From an uncultured Clostridia bacterium (GTDB lineage: Bacteria > Bacillota > Clostridia > TANB77 > CAG-508), in the NCBI GenBank assembly GCA_948805675.1, contig CAQIBN010000001.1, positions 234,984 through 298,983 of the forward strand: 64,000 bases of DNA. Reading direction: 5' to 3'. Positions 1 through 9,446 of this stretch are shown in pieces (positions within the stretch are counted from its first letter, which is position 1; the number at the start of each line of letters is the position of its first letter). A program made the position numbers and the translations under genes. The notes below the pieces were generated by a model. The model was not told the origin of the DNA and did no database searches. It worked only from the letters and a program-made list of their open reading frames with translations.

Positions 1-1
1 T

Positions 2-436
2 TTATCATTAAGATCAAAACGAGAACTTATAGAAACATTTATATCAAAGATAAACACAGATACAGATGTAATGAAAGATTGGGGGAAATTTGTTAAAGAA
101 CAAGAAGAAACAGATTTAAAGAATCTTATAGAAGAAGAGAATCTAAATGAAGAAGAAACAAGAAATTTTATTGATAATTCATTTAGAAATGGACAAGTAA
201 AAACTACAGGAACTGATATCGAGAAAATATTACCACCAATGAGAAGATTTGGAGGGGGTAATAGAGCTGAAAAAAAAGAAACAATTATTGAAAAGATAAA
301 GAAATTTTTTGAAAAATACTTGGGGATTTGGAGTTCGAATAGTAATAGCAAAGATATTGTATATGATATTAAAGATGATGATACTGAAAAATTAGGTATG
401 GTAGCAGAAGAAGAAGAAAAATATAAGTATATTTAA
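2..436 (+). CDS. hsdR: Type I restriction enzyme R subunit, C-terminal fragment (5' end outside window)
   Basis: The frame is open from base 2, so the gene enters from the left edge and only about 144 codons are visible. The fragment begins with L-R-S-K-R-E-L-I-E and carries the typical HsdR tail: an acidic helix, then D-N-S-F-R-N-G-Q, T-T-G-T-x-I-x-K-I-L-P-P and F-G-G-G-N-R-A-E-K-K followed by a basic helix. This region of HsdR (family knowledge) contacts the rest of the restriction-modification complex; the helicase and nuclease domains lie outside the window. The last ~40 residues are acidic and low-complexity. The ATG at 71 is internal, not a start. Stop TAA at 434-436. No methylase or specificity gene is visible. 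Confidence 0.85.
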   Translation, partial: LSLRSKRELIETFISKINTDTDVMKDWGKFVKEQEETDLKNLIEEENLNEEETRNFIDNSFRNGQVKTTGTDIEKILPPMRRFGGGNRAEKKETIIEKIKKFFEKYLGIWSSNSNSKDIVYDIKDDDTEKLGMVAEEEEKYKYI

Positions 437-578
437 AGAAGAATTTGCTTGGCAAGTATAAGTGATAGAAAACTTCAAAAATCATATAGAAGTAAAATGA
501 ATGCTGGGATTATCGAATTAATATATTTAATTCCTGTAATAATAAATATATTAAAAAATAATTTAAAAGAGGTAAATC

Positions 579-1055
579 ATGTACACAAGCTACTATAAAA
601 ACGAAAAAATAACAATAAAGATAAAATCAACCAAATATAGTATTACCGAAATAACATTTGTAAAAGGAAAAGACGACATAGAAGATGAAACAACAGAAAA
701 CTCATTAATAAGACAATGTAAAAAACAATTAGATGACTATTTTAAAGGTAAGTTAAAAAAGTTTAACATTAAATATGAATATAGTGGAACTCCATTTCAA
801 GAAAAAGTATGGAAAGAATTACTAAACATAGAATATGGAACAACAATATCATACAAAGAACTAGCCCAAAGAATAGGAAGTCCAAAATCAGTAAGAGCAG
901 TAGCAAACGCAGTAGGAAAAAATAAAATAGGAGTTATAATTCCATGCCATAGAATAATAGGAATTAATGGAACATTAACAGGATATGCAGGTGGTATAGA
1001 GAATAAAAGATATTTGTTAGAGATAGAAAATAGTATTGGTTTTAAATTACTTTAA
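579..1055 (+). CDS. ogt: Methylated-DNA--protein-cysteine methyltransferase
   Basis: Suicide repair protein that transfers the alkyl group from O6-alkylguanine to its own cysteine. It has 158 residues, a normal length for Ogt/MGMT. The active-site motif I-I-P-C-H-R-I-I-G is present about two thirds of the way in, preceded by the helix-turn-helix Y-K-E-L-A-x-R-I-G-x-P-x-x-V-R-A-V-A-N-A-V-G and followed by the Y-A-G-G-x-x-x-K-R-x-L-L-E tail. An AAAGAGG ribosome site lies before the ATG. It converges on recQ, and a shared bidirectional hairpin separates them. All key residues are intact. Confidence 0.95.
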   Translation: MYTSYYKNEKITIKIKSTKYSITEITFVKGKDDIEDETTENSLIRQCKKQLDDYFKGKLKKFNIKYEYSGTPFQEKVWKELLNIEYGTTISYKELAQRIGSPKSVRAVANAVGKNKIGVIIPCHRIIGINGTLTGYAGGIENKRYLLEIENSIGFKLL

Positions 1056-1120
1056 ATAATTTCACACAAGTTTGAATAGATTTAATAAAAGCTTCACAGG
1101 CCCAATTGAAAATAACAACT

Positions 1121-1152
1121 AAAAATCAAGCAATCTAAATTGCTTGATTTTT
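1121..1152. terminator. Bidirectional terminator between ogt and recQ
   Basis: A perfect 14-bp inverted repeat (AAAAATCAAGCAAT, 4-nt loop, complement) ends in T-runs on both strands. It lies at the junction of two convergent genes and overlaps the recQ stop codon by a few bases. Confidence 0.8.
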
Positions 1153-3302
1153 AGGATTCCTTTTTATAATCTATAACAAAATACTTAATATTAAAATAAT
1201 CCACTTCATCTGGTACCAAATCCTTTATATCCCTCAATCTTTCATATCCAACTTGCTCTATAGCACAATAAACATCGTCTCTAAAATCTTCATTAATATA
1301 TTCACCCAAATTAATTTCCATTCCATTTTCATAACATTTCAATAAATGTTCCTCAATAGTCCTTCTTGTTAATCCACGAATTTCCGAAATTTCATCAATA
1401 GACTTTTTATCATTTACAAATAAATTATAGGATGTAACTTTAGTATCTTCTTTAACAGAAACTTTCTCTTTACTTTCCGCGATTTTTATTGGTTTATCTA
1501 ATATATTTATATCATTATCATCAACATATTGTTTAATAGTCTTTATAAAGATATCACCATAATTTTTTAATTTATTAACACCAACACCACTAATACTAAG
1601 CATTGATACTCTAGTGATAGGAAAATATGTAGCCATTTCTTTTAATGATACATCACCAAATACAATAAAAGGAGGAACATTGTTTTCTTCTGCGATTTTT
1701 GTTCTTAAAACTCGTAATATTTCAAACAGATTCTTATCAAAATCGGTATTAGTAGATAAAGTAGTAGATGATATCTTCTCAATTTTTCTTTTTATTAAAA
1801 CTTGCTTATTTCCCTGTAAAATATCTTTTGCATTTTGTTCTAATACCAAAATAGGATATTTATCCCCAATAGACTTTATATAATTCTCTGTAATTAAAAA
1901 ATAAATTAATTCTTTAATTGTGTCTTTAGAATAATCTTGCATAATTCCATATGTGGATAAATTATCAAATCCAAATGATTTAATTTTAGAAGACTTTGAG
2001 CCTTTCAAAACATCTGTAACTAATGAAGTGCCATATTTTTGATTCATTCTTACTATACAAGATAATATTTTTTTTGAATCTATAGTTATATCAGTAATTT
2101 CTGTTTCGGATAGACAGTTACTACAATTGTTACAATTTTCAAATTCAGGTATTTCATTAAAATATTCTAAAATATATTTCCTCAAACATTTATCAGTATT
2201 GCAATAATCAATAATATCATTTAGTTTAGCATATTCATTTTTATGGTTTGATTCAGATTCTGTTTGCTCAATTAAGAATTTGTTTGAAACAATATCAGAT
2301 CTATTAAAAAGTAAGATACATTTAGACTTGTCTCCATCACGGCCAGCACGACCAGCTTCTTGGTAATAGCTTTCCAAATCTTTAGGCATATTATAATGAA
2401 TGACATATCTAATATTAGATTTATCTATTCCCATACCAAATGCATTAGTAGCAATCATAATTTGCGTTCTATCATATAAAAAGTCTTCTTGTGATTTATT
2501 TCTATCTAAATCTTTCATTCCACCATGATATTTAGAAACATTATATTTTAAATCGTATAAAGTTTGATATAAACTATCAACAGACTTTCGTGTTAAACAA
2601 TAAATAATTCCAGAGTCGTTTTTATTATTTTCTACAAAATTTAGAATAAAGTCTTTTTTACTTCTAGGTGATTCAACAGAAAAACTTAAATTGGTTCTGT
2701 CAAATCCAGTTGTTAAAGTAAATGGTGATGATAGATGCAATAAGTCAATTATATCTTTTTTTACGATTTGAGTAGCAGTTGCAGTAAATGCTGAAACAAT
2801 TGGACGTTTAGTTAAATTTAAAATGACATTTCCAATTTCTCTATAACTTGGTCTAAAGTCGTGTCCCCATTGAGAAATACAATGGGCTTCATCTACAGTA
2901 ATCATCGAAATATCTATGTTTTTTAGCATGTTTAGAAAAGATTCTGAATTTAATCTTTCGGGTGCTACATAGATGATTTTATAAACATTATATAATATAT
3001 TTTCAATTGCTTGGGAATATTCGGTATTAGAAAGTAAACTATTAATGTAAGTTGCTGGAATCCCGATTTGATTTAAACTATCAACTTGATCCTTCATAAG
3101 GGAAATAAGTGGTGATATAACTAGTGTAACACCTGGTAAAATCATGGCAGGAATTTGATAACAAATTGATTTACCAGCTCCAGTAGGCATTATTCCGAAG
3201 ACAATCTTCACCATTTAAGATATGACTTATAATTGCGTTTTGTCCTGGTCTGAACTCATCGTATCCAAAGTATTGTTTTAATAAATTTTTTGCTGTATTC
3301 AT
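1151..3302 (-). CDS. recQ: ATP-dependent DNA helicase RecQ, read through one +1 shift at CGG
   Basis: 3'-5' DNA helicase for recombination and repair. ATG at 3302-3300 with AAGAGG upstream. Codon 36 is CGG (3197-3195). In the zero frame the protein ends soon after, but skipping the C gives N-G-E-D-C-L-G-I-M-P-T-G-A-G-K-S, the exact family Walker A context, and the next 687-residue frame continues to TAA at 1151. Domains: Walker A, DEAH box (V-D-E-A-H-C-I-S-Q-W-G-H-D-F-R-P), helicase motifs IV-VI (Q-E-A-G-R-A-G-R-D-G), RQC zinc cysteines (C-N-x-C-x-x-C), an HRDC domain around residues 510-590 and a C-terminal helix-turn-helix domain. Conventional annotation would call this a pseudogene. The Walker A sits directly after the shift, so a helicase lacking the shift would be dead. 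Confidence 0.9.
3195..3197 (-). other. CGG +1 shift site in recQ
   Basis: Minus-strand reading CTT|CGG|A. Skipping C gives GGA (Gly) and joins the N-terminal 35 codons to the helicase frame. Confidence 0.85.
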
Positions 3303-3327
3303 GTAAAACCTCTTTTCTATGTGGAAA

Positions 3328-3356
3328 ATTATAGCAGGGATAAATAGAAAAATCAA
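3328..3356 (-). promoter_or_regulatory. recQ promoter
   Basis: Minus-strand -35 TTGATT (3356-3351) and perfect -10 TATAAT (3333-3328) separated by 17 nt, about 25 bp before the recQ ATG. The remaining 3357-3614 stretch up to the integrase element shows nothing I can assign. Confidence 0.75.
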
Positions 3357-3614
3357 TAGTTGTGTTTATGAAATTTGATATATAACTTATAATAGTTTGT
3401 GGTTAATAACTAATTTTCTATTAGTGGAAACAATGTTATCATATATTAAATGGGAATATATAAATTAATACCAATCTTGAATTGGGTGAAATAGGTGTAA
3501 TAAGATTTTATACCACACATGTGGAGTGTGTGGCAGTACTTAACCTTAAATAGCTTTGAAATTATTTATACTGTAAGAATAGAATGGTTAAATGTTAGAA
3601 AATTTATTTTTTAT

Positions 3615-3639
3615 ATCTAACTAAAATCTAACCAAAGTA
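3615..3639 (+). repeat. Putative att direct repeat, left
   Basis: Begins ATCTAACTAAAATCTAAC and matches 6863-6887 at 24 of 25 positions. It lies just beyond the integrase 3' end, the expected place for an att site. Confidence 0.55.
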
Positions 3640-3686
3640 TAATTTTAATTAAATATAAATAAAATTATGAAAAATTGTAAATAACT

Positions 3687-3720
3687 AAATCTAGTTTAGA
3701 AAAAGTGCTAAGCTAGATTT
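3687..3720. terminator. Hairpin after the integrase stop
   Basis: Inverted repeat AAATCTAG / CTAGATTT with an 18-nt loop directly downstream of the integrase (minus strand). The stronger T-run is on the plus side. Confidence 0.5.
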
Positions 3721-3721
3721 T

Positions 3722-5005
3722 TTAATTCTTAAAACTAAAAGCAGAAGATATAGCTTCAGCAGATAGTAACTTAGAATTTATATCTAAATGAGCATATACA
3801 TTAGCAGTAGTAGAAAAATCAGAATGACCAAGCCATTCTTGAATAGCTTTCATAGATACATTTCTTGCTAACAATAAACTAGCACAAGAATGTCTTAAAT
3901 CATGAAAGCGAATATGCCTTAAACCACTATTTTTTAAGAGTAAAGGAAAATGCCTTGTAACATAATTAGGTTTTATAATAGAGCCATCAGGATTTAGACA
4001 AACATATTCTTCATATTTAGAATTGTATCTCTTCTTGAATTTTCTCTTATAACATTTTTGTTGTTTCTTAGCCATTTCTAACGCAAATATAATTTCATCA
4101 GTTAAAGGCAGAGTTCTATGACTAGCATTTGTTTTAGTTCTATCTTTAGCTAAAATTCTATTCGTACCTTTAATTTTAATTTCTACGATTGTATGCTTAA
4201 TTGTAATTGTTTTATTCTCAAAATCAATAGCAGACCATTTTAAGCCTAAAACTTCACTTCTTCTTAAGCCATAAAAAGCTGTAAGTAAAATAACTAAATG
4301 AAGTGGATCATTTTTAGATTTTTCAAAAAGTGTATTCAACTCATTTTCAGAATAAAATGAGCCAATAAAAATATTTTTCTTAGGTCGTTTTACTTTGTCA
4401 GCAGGATTATTAACAATTAAATCATTTTTAAAAGCATAATCAAGTGATTTTCTAATAATAGCATGATAACGAATAACGGTAGTAGGTTTTAGTCCATCAG
4501 CTAATAAAATATCATAAAAATTTTGTATATGTATAGGTTCAAGTTCTAATAACTTAATAGGATTTAAAGTAAAATAATTTTTAATCCTAGAATTAATCAT
4601 TTGTAAATGAGATGTATAAGTGGTTAATTCTAGATTACTTTTTACTTTCTCAATCCATAATTTTAGGTAGTCAAAGTATAGAATATTTTCATCATAATAT
4701 TTACGAGAATCCATTGTATGCAATTTTTCTCTAAATAACATATACTTTTTAGCCTGTTCATTATTTTCTTTTCTAATTTGCTCCTGTAAGTTAAAAGATT
4801 TTTCAAATTGTTCTCTATATTCTTCTGCTTTTTGTAATGCTTGTCTTTTATTACCACGAGTAACCTTAATTCCAGTTGATACCCATTTTTGTTTTCTTTT
4901 ATTATTATCATCTTTATAATTAATTACTGCTTGATAAATATTATTTTTTTCGTGTAAACTAACAGTTATATTTGTTTTACGCAGGTTTTCTGTTATATTT
5001 TGCAT
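3722..5005 (-). CDS. int: Tyrosine site-specific integrase (Tn916-like)
   Basis: Phage-type integrase that would cut and join the element ends. It has 427 residues, with an N-terminal AP2-like arm-binding region, a SAM-like core-binding domain (about 120-210) and a C-terminal catalytic domain. Catalytic residues are visible: Arg in G-L-R-R-S-E-V-L-G-L-K-W, the H-x-x-R box H-D-L-R-H-S-C-A-S-L-L, His in L-G-H-S and the tyrosine in A-N-V-Y-A-H. ATG at 5005 is preceded by AAAGGAG. No CGG codons. It is intact and probably functional, together with the excisionase upstream. Confidence 0.93.
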   Translation of the reverse strand: MQNITENLRKTNITVSLHEKNNIYQAVINYKDDNNKRKQKWVSTGIKVTRGNKRQALQKAEEYREQFEKSFNLQEQIRKENNEQAKKYMLFREKLHTMDSRKYYDENILYFDYLKLWIEKVKSNLELTTYTSHLQMINSRIKNYFTLNPIKLLELEPIHIQNFYDILLADGLKPTTVIRYHAIIRKSLDYAFKNDLIVNNPADKVKRPKKNIFIGSFYSENELNTLFEKSKNDPLHLVILLTAFYGLRRSEVLGLKWSAIDFENKTITIKHTIVEIKIKGTNRILAKDRTKTNASHRTLPLTDEIIFALEMAKKQQKCYKRKFKKRYNSKYEEYVCLNPDGSIIKPNYVTRHFPLLLKNSGLRHIRFHDLRHSCASLLLARNVSMKAIQEWLGHSDFSTTANVYAHLDINSKLLSAEAISSAFSFKN

Positions 5006-5095
5006 AAATAACTCCTTTCGTTCATAACAGAATTGAATTTACCTACTATTTATAATATTGAAATTATAATAGCATAGATTTAATCAAAAATCTAG

Positions 5096-5317
5096 TTATG
5101 AGCAATTTTTTTCAGTGAGATATAAAATTACATCAGCTTTTGCAATTTTATATTGTCGACCAATTTTAATGGATTTTATAATATTATTCTGTAATAGATG
5201 ATAAGCTAATTTTTTACTAATACCACCTAACATTGATTGAAGTTCTTTAACATTCACAACATCAGGATAATTTTTGAACATAGATTTATAATATTTCTGA
5301 GAATAATTACTAAACAT
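5096..5317 (-). CDS. Excisionase-type MerR/helix-turn-helix DNA-binding protein
   Basis: Small 73-residue protein whose core reads V-V-N-V-K-E-L-Q-S-M-L-G-G-I-S-K-K-L-A-Y-H-L-L followed by I-K-S-I-K-I-G-R-Q-Y-K-I-A-K-A-D-V, the helix-turn-helix/wing layout of DNA-binding excisionase-family proteins (helix_turn_helix_17 type). I start it at 5317 because GGAGG is 8 nt upstream; an ATG three codons earlier is too close to that ribosome site, and an extension to 5443 is not needed. It lies just upstream of the integrase in the same direction, as expected for xis-int. Confidence 0.75.
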   Translation of the reverse strand: MFSNYSQKYYKSMFKNYPDVVNVKELQSMLGGISKKLAYHLLQNNIIKSIKIGRQYKIAKADVILYLTEKNCS

Positions 5318-5470
5318 TTTCATACCTCCAATAAGAAAAATGTATTTATAAGAAAAGTATAGCAAGTTAATTTTTAAAAGTATACTGCAGGATTTTGCAA
5401 TGTTTTTGCAAAAAATTATGTTAAATATTAAAAAGTGTAACAATAATATTTTTATCAGAAAATTTTATTA

Positions 5471-5590
5471 CCCTTAAATTTTAAAAAAATTTAAGGGCAG
5501 GATAAGGAAAGCAGAGCATTTCCCATAAACATATAGAAAGACAAGCTTTTTAACCATCTGTTAGGACAAAAATATTACAGATAATATGCA
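5471..5590 (+). ncRNA. Candidate structured RNA, copy A (unidentified)
   Basis: Three consecutive hairpins: P1 CCCTTAAATT/AATTTAAGGG (5471-5497), P2 GGAAA/TTTCC (5506-5523) and P3 AAAG-ACAAG-CTTT (around 5537-5549). They are joined by GGGCAGGA and a CATAAACAT-like linker and followed by an ACAAAAAT stretch. A second copy at 9601-9700 has different stem sequences but the same layout and linkers. The strand is uncertain and I do not recognise a known family. Confidence 0.4.
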
Positions 5591-5713
5591 GAGTGCGTAC
5601 ATTTCAGTGTATTTTTAACTAAGTAATGTTTAAAAAATTTTTATTTAGCTTGAAAAATAGTAAAGTTATGATATAATATTAAAAATAATTATTAAAACAT
5701 AGGGAGAATAAAT

Positions 5714-6115
5714 ATGAAGCATATCGAATTAGCAGGAGCTGTAATATTAAATAAAAATAAAAATATTTTGTTAATACATAGAAACACATTAGATTGTCAA
5801 CAATGGGAACTACCAGGTGGAAAATTAGAAATAGGAGAGAAACCAGAACAGACAGCTAAAAGAGAATTAAAGGAAGAATTGGATATAAATGTTGAAGTGA
5901 AAAAATATTTAGGATTTAAAGAATTTTTAGATAATGATTGTGTACTGAAATATCATTGGTATTTATGTGAATTAAATAATCAAATTCCTAAAATAATGGA
6001 AGATAAATTCGATGAAATAAAATATTTTAGTAAAGAGAACTTAAATAATATTAAAAATGATTTATCTTCTAATATGAAAATTTTTATAAAAACAATTAAT
6101 ATAATAAATATATAG
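5714..6115 (+). CDS. Nudix hydrolase (MutT-like)
   Basis: 133-residue Nudix protein. The Nudix box G-x5-E-x7-R-E-L-x-E-E-L-D is complete (G-G-K-L-E-I-G-E-K near residue 40, R-E-L-K-E-E-L-D near 55), so pyrophosphate hydrolysis of a nucleoside diphosphate derivative is expected. The substrate cannot be read; cleaning of oxidised dNTPs is the commonest role for this size. ATG is preceded by AGGGAGA. The YjjG-like gene follows after 8 bp, suggesting one operon of nucleotide-pool enzymes carried as element cargo. Confidence 0.85.
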   Translation: MKHIELAGAVILNKNKNILLIHRNTLDCQQWELPGGKLEIGEKPEQTAKRELKEELDINVEVKKYLGFKEFLDNDCVLKYHWYLCELNNQIPKIMEDKFDEIKYFSKENLNNIKNDLSSNMKIFIKTINIINI

Positions 6116-6123
6116 GAGGAAAA

Positions 6124-6813
6124 ATGAAAAAATATGATTTATTATTATTTGATTTAGATAATACATTAATAGATTTTGAAACTGATCAGAAGCTTGCACT
6201 TAAATATGCTATTGAAAAGATAGGATATGAATATACAGATAACATATTAGAACAGTATAAAAAGATAAATGACATAGTATGGAAAAAATTAGAAAATGGC
6301 GAAATAAAAACAGTTTCATCATTATATGAAGAAAGATGTAAAATGCTTTTCAAATTATATAATATTAATGAAACATCAAATAAATTTAATAATTTATTAG
6401 ATAAAGGTTTTCAAAAAAGTGGAACACTATTTTTAGGAGTAGAGAATGTTATAAAAAAATTAAATAGAAGATATAAGTTGGGAATAATAACAAATGGACC
6501 AAAAAGTCAGCAAACTATAAGACTAAAAAATGCAAAAGTTTTGCAGTATTTTTCATATGTTTTTGTATCAGAAGAAATAGGATATAATAAACCTAATATA
6601 AAATTTTTTGAGCATGTATTCGAAAAAATAATAGAGAAGGATAAGAGAAGAATTTTGGTAATAGGAGATTCCTTGACATCTGATATTAAAGGGGGAGTTA
6701 ATGCAAATTTAGATACTTGTTGGTATAATGCAGAGTATAAAGAAAACATAACAACAATTAGACCTAATTATGAAATTAATAAACTTGAAGAATTGATTTG
6801 TATGTTAGATTAA
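6124..6813 (+). CDS. HAD-family noncanonical pyrimidine nucleotidase (YjjG-like)
   Basis: 229 residues. HAD motif I is F-D-L-D-N-T-L-I-D-F near the N-terminus, motif II is I-I-T-N-G, motif III is the lysine in Y-N-K-P, and motif IV is G-D-S-L-T-S-D-I-K-G-G. The helical cap between motifs I and II and the overall sequence match the YjjG/HAD-IA group, which dephosphorylates nucleotides. An AGGAGG ribosome site precedes the ATG. Paired with the Nudix gene. Confidence 0.85.
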   Translation: MKKYDLLLFDLDNTLIDFETDQKLALKYAIEKIGYEYTDNILEQYKKINDIVWKKLENGEIKTVSSLYEERCKMLFKLYNINETSNKFNNLLDKGFQKSGTLFLGVENVIKKLNRRYKLGIITNGPKSQQTIRLKNAKVLQYFSYVFVSEEIGYNKPNIKFFEHVFEKIIEKDKRRILVIGDSLTSDIKGGVNANLDTCWYNAEYKENITTIRPNYEINKLEELICMLD

Positions 6814-6862
6814 TAAAACATACAAATTATATTATAATAGTAGGCATTCTGTTACTAAAGAC

Positions 6863-6887
6863 ATCTAACTAAAATCTAACTAAAGTA
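6863..6887 (+). repeat. Putative att direct repeat, right
   Basis: Partner of 3615-3639 (one C/T difference), located about 50 bp after the last cargo gene. Confidence 0.55.
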
Positions 6888-7428
6888 AAAATAATTTACA
6901 AAATAGCCTAAAATTTTAGAAATATTCATATTACTAAAATTTATCAAAAAAATGTCAAAAATCATTGCAATTTCAAGACTTTAAAGTTACTTAACATACT
7001 TCAAAAAATCTCAAAAGATTTTTACATGAAAACATGTCGAGTGTTGCTCGGTGCTATATCTAAAAGATTCGATACAATAGTTGAATTTAGTGCATTTGAA
7101 GATTTTGTTAGTTTTGAGAGAAAAGGTAAGAATAAGGTTAAAAGAGTAGAAAATAATAAGATTAAGGTAACGATAGAAGTTGATATGGTGTGCGGAGTAT
7201 TTAAGTAAGCTGTTCGAACGAAGTGAGTTACAGATTACTTATGCAATATTTAGAGAATGTTGCAACTTGTTGCATTACATTGTCTTAATATTGTAATAAT
7301 TGATAGAAAAAATTAAATAAATGTTTGGAGATAAAACTTAATAAAAGTGTATACAAATTCGTTTGATATGCTTTTATTTTTTTATGTGTTATGATAAAAT
7401 GTTTAAAAAAGTAAAAATGGAGTAAAGT
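6888..7428. other. Intergenic stretch after the integrative element
   Basis: About 540 bp. A short perfect hairpin AAAATCT-CAA-AGATTTT lies near 7005-7024. A 60-codon open frame at 7026-7208 has no good ribosome site and no recognisable motif, and I do not call it a gene. The promoter of the downstream glycosyltransferase probably lies around 7360-7410 (TATGATAAAAT-like -10). Confidence 0.4.
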
Positions 7429-8226
7429 ATGTATAAATTTTCAATAATAATTCCTAATTATAATGAAGAAAGATATATAAAAAGATGTTTAGAAAGTATA
7501 TTTAATCAAACAATCGATAAATTAAACTATGAAGTTATTGTAATTGATGATGGTAGTAACGATAATAGTGTAGCGATAATTAAACAATATAATGTTAAAT
7601 TGTTAAATTCAAATAGATTAGGTGCTGGTGGAGCAAGAAATAAAGGAATGGATATTGCTAGTGGAAAGTATATAATTCTTTTAGATGGAGATGATTATTT
7701 ATATAAGAATGATGTTTTAGAAAAACTAGATAAGAAGTTAAATAATCAAGATATAGTATTTGTAAAATACAAACAAATTCTAGGACAAGAAGAAAAAATT
7801 GTAGAGGAAAATAATTTAAATACATTAGAAGAACAAATTTATAAATCAAATCATTTTTGTTGCACTTTAAAATGTTTTAAAAAAGAATTAGCAGAAGGTA
7901 TAAGATACAAAAATAAGAGTTATCATGAGGATATTTCATTTACGTTAGAATTGATGTGTAAGGCTAAAACACTATTATATTTTGATGAAATTCTATATGT
8001 GTACTATAAAGAAGAAAATACATCAACAATTGATAACTATACAGTTAGAAAGGCATTGGATTTTTCAATGCAAACATTAGAATATTTATATTTTGCTGAT
8101 AAATACCAAGATAAAAAACAATTCTTAATTAGAAGAATAGAACAATATTTATTAAAAATATCAAAATTAATAGATTGGGTAGAAAATGATAAGCCCTATA
8201 CATATAATGAGTTCTTGAAACAGTAG
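7429..8226 (+). CDS. Family 2 glycosyltransferase
   Basis: 265 residues. GT-A Rossmann-type start F-S-I-I-I-P-N-Y-N-E, the V-I-D-D-G-S-N-D-N-S segment, A-R-N-K-G-M and the metal-binding D-G-D-D-Y at about residue 90 mark a GT2 inverting transferase that adds a sugar from a nucleotide sugar, with substrate unknown. Shorter than the polysaccharide-locus GT2 enzymes near the right end of the window. It is followed 15 bp later by an MFS-type membrane protein, so the two may be a small operon. Confidence 0.85.
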   Translation: MYKFSIIIPNYNEERYIKRCLESIFNQTIDKLNYEVIVIDDGSNDNSVAIIKQYNVKLLNSNRLGAGGARNKGMDIASGKYIILLDGDDYLYKNDVLEKLDKKLNNQDIVFVKYKQILGQEEKIVEENNLNTLEEQIYKSNHFCCTLKCFKKELAEGIRYKNKSYHEDISFTLELMCKAKTLLYFDEILYVYYKEENTSTIDNYTVRKALDFSMQTLEYLYFADKYQDKKQFLIRRIEQYLLKISKLIDWVENDKPYTYNEFLKQ

Positions 8227-8241
8227 AAAGAGGAAAAATAA

Positions 8242-9429
8242 ATGGAGCAAGAAAATAGAAAATATATAGCAATAATATCTTTTTTTAGAAAATTTATAAG
8301 AGTTTTCTTTACCTTATTTTTTAACATATATATATTAAAAATAGTTAACAACGATTTAAGTTTTGTTATAAAGTATAATTTATTCGGTGTGTTTGCAGAA
8401 TTTATAATTTGTTATACTATATTAAAGTTTATAAATTCAAAAAATGCTAAAATTATTTATAAAGCAAGTTTTCCATTATTGATATTAAATATATTAGCAT
8501 TATTAGTGTTTAAAGAAAACATAGTTAAATATATTTTTATCTTTAAGATATTGGAAAGATTATCAGAAGTATGTTACTCAATACCATATGAATTAATTGT
8601 AATTGGTTCAAATAATAATAAAACTATGAGTAGTTTTATCGCAAATATAAATATACTTTCAAGTATTGCAACCATTCTAACACCAATTTTTTCAGGATTT
8701 ATAATACACCAATTTTCTTATTATGTGTTATTTATTATATTAATAATAGAAGTATTAATTATTATAGCTATATCTTTTAGAATAAAAGATTTTACTGTTA
8801 GTGATAAAAAAGTGGAATTAAAGGAATTCTTTAATAAAGTAAAAAATACAAAACATTTACAAGATATTTATAAATGTATGTTTTATAGAAGAATATCTTC
8901 ACAAGGTGCTATAACAGAGCTATTACCAATCATATTATTCTTAAGATTAGGAACAGAAATGAACTTAGGTACATATAATTCAGTATTTGCAATAATTTCA
9001 ATATTATCTTTGCAAATATTAAAAATAATAAACAATAAAAATATAAAAAAAGGATTTTATCCATATTTATCAATTATGATATTTGTATCATCATTGTTAG
9101 TTGTATATAATACAAGTTTTATAACATTGCTAATATATTATATTTTAATGAATTCTTTTGGAACGGTAATAGAGTCAGAATCATGCAGTATGGTTTATAC
9201 TGCAATAAAAATGGAGGATTTAGTAGAGTATAAAAAAGAACATATACTTATGTATAACATTTATATGACAATAGGACAAATAATCAGTTATAGTTTAGTA
9301 TATGTATTATATAATTATTTTTATGATGTGAATATATTATCAATTTCAGTTTCAATATTAATGTTTTTCTTGATAATATCGACAATATATTTAAGAAAAA
9401 CGGAGAAATATTTAGGTATAAAAATATAA
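8242..9429 (+). CDS. MFS-type membrane transporter (YQGE-like)
   Basis: 395 residues with about 10-12 hydrophobic segments and very few charged residues, typical of major-facilitator proteins. The N-terminal K-Y-I-A-I-I-S-F-F-R-K-F-I-R-V-F-F-T region and the charged central loop resemble the putative YQGE transporter family seen in Firmicutes. Substrate unknown. RBS AGAGGA before ATG. It ends just before a large hairpin. Confidence 0.65.
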   Translation: MEQENRKYIAIISFFRKFIRVFFTLFFNIYILKIVNNDLSFVIKYNLFGVFAEFIICYTILKFINSKNAKIIYKASFPLLILNILALLVFKENIVKYIFIFKILERLSEVCYSIPYELIVIGSNNNKTMSSFIANINILSSIATILTPIFSGFIIHQFSYYVLFIILIIEVLIIIAISFRIKDFTVSDKKVELKEFFNKVKNTKHLQDIYKCMFYRRISSQGAITELLPIILFLRLGTEMNLGTYNSVFAIISILSLQILKIINNKNIKKGFYPYLSIMIFVSSLLVVYNTSFITLLIYYILMNSFGTVIESESCSMVYTAIKMEDLVEYKKEHILMYNIYMTIGQIISYSLVYVLYNYFYDVNILSISVSILMFFLIISTIYLRKTEKYLGIKI

Positions 9430-9446
9430 AATCCATTTATTATAGT

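Larger units (their letters stand above)
3615..6887. mobile_element. Small integrative element (tyrosine integrase, 3.3 kb)
   Basis: Direct repeats of 25 bp with one mismatch (3615-3639 and 6863-6887) bracket a tyrosine integrase next to one repeat, an excisionase-like gene, a candidate structured RNA and two cargo hydrolases. Integrase beside an end repeat with excisionase upstream is the Tn916/IME arrangement. The repeats are inferred attL/attR. The unoccupied target site is not in the window, so the boundaries are provisional. Confidence 0.55.

Noticed and set aside
5471..5590. Twister-type ribozyme (GCAGAG and ACAAGC strings present)
   Set aside because: The order of the elements does not fit the twister consensus, and copy B lacks GCAGAG.
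7026..7208. 60-codon ORF with ATG
   Set aside because: No ribosome site, no recognisable motif, preceded by a hairpin, and short enough to arise by chance.
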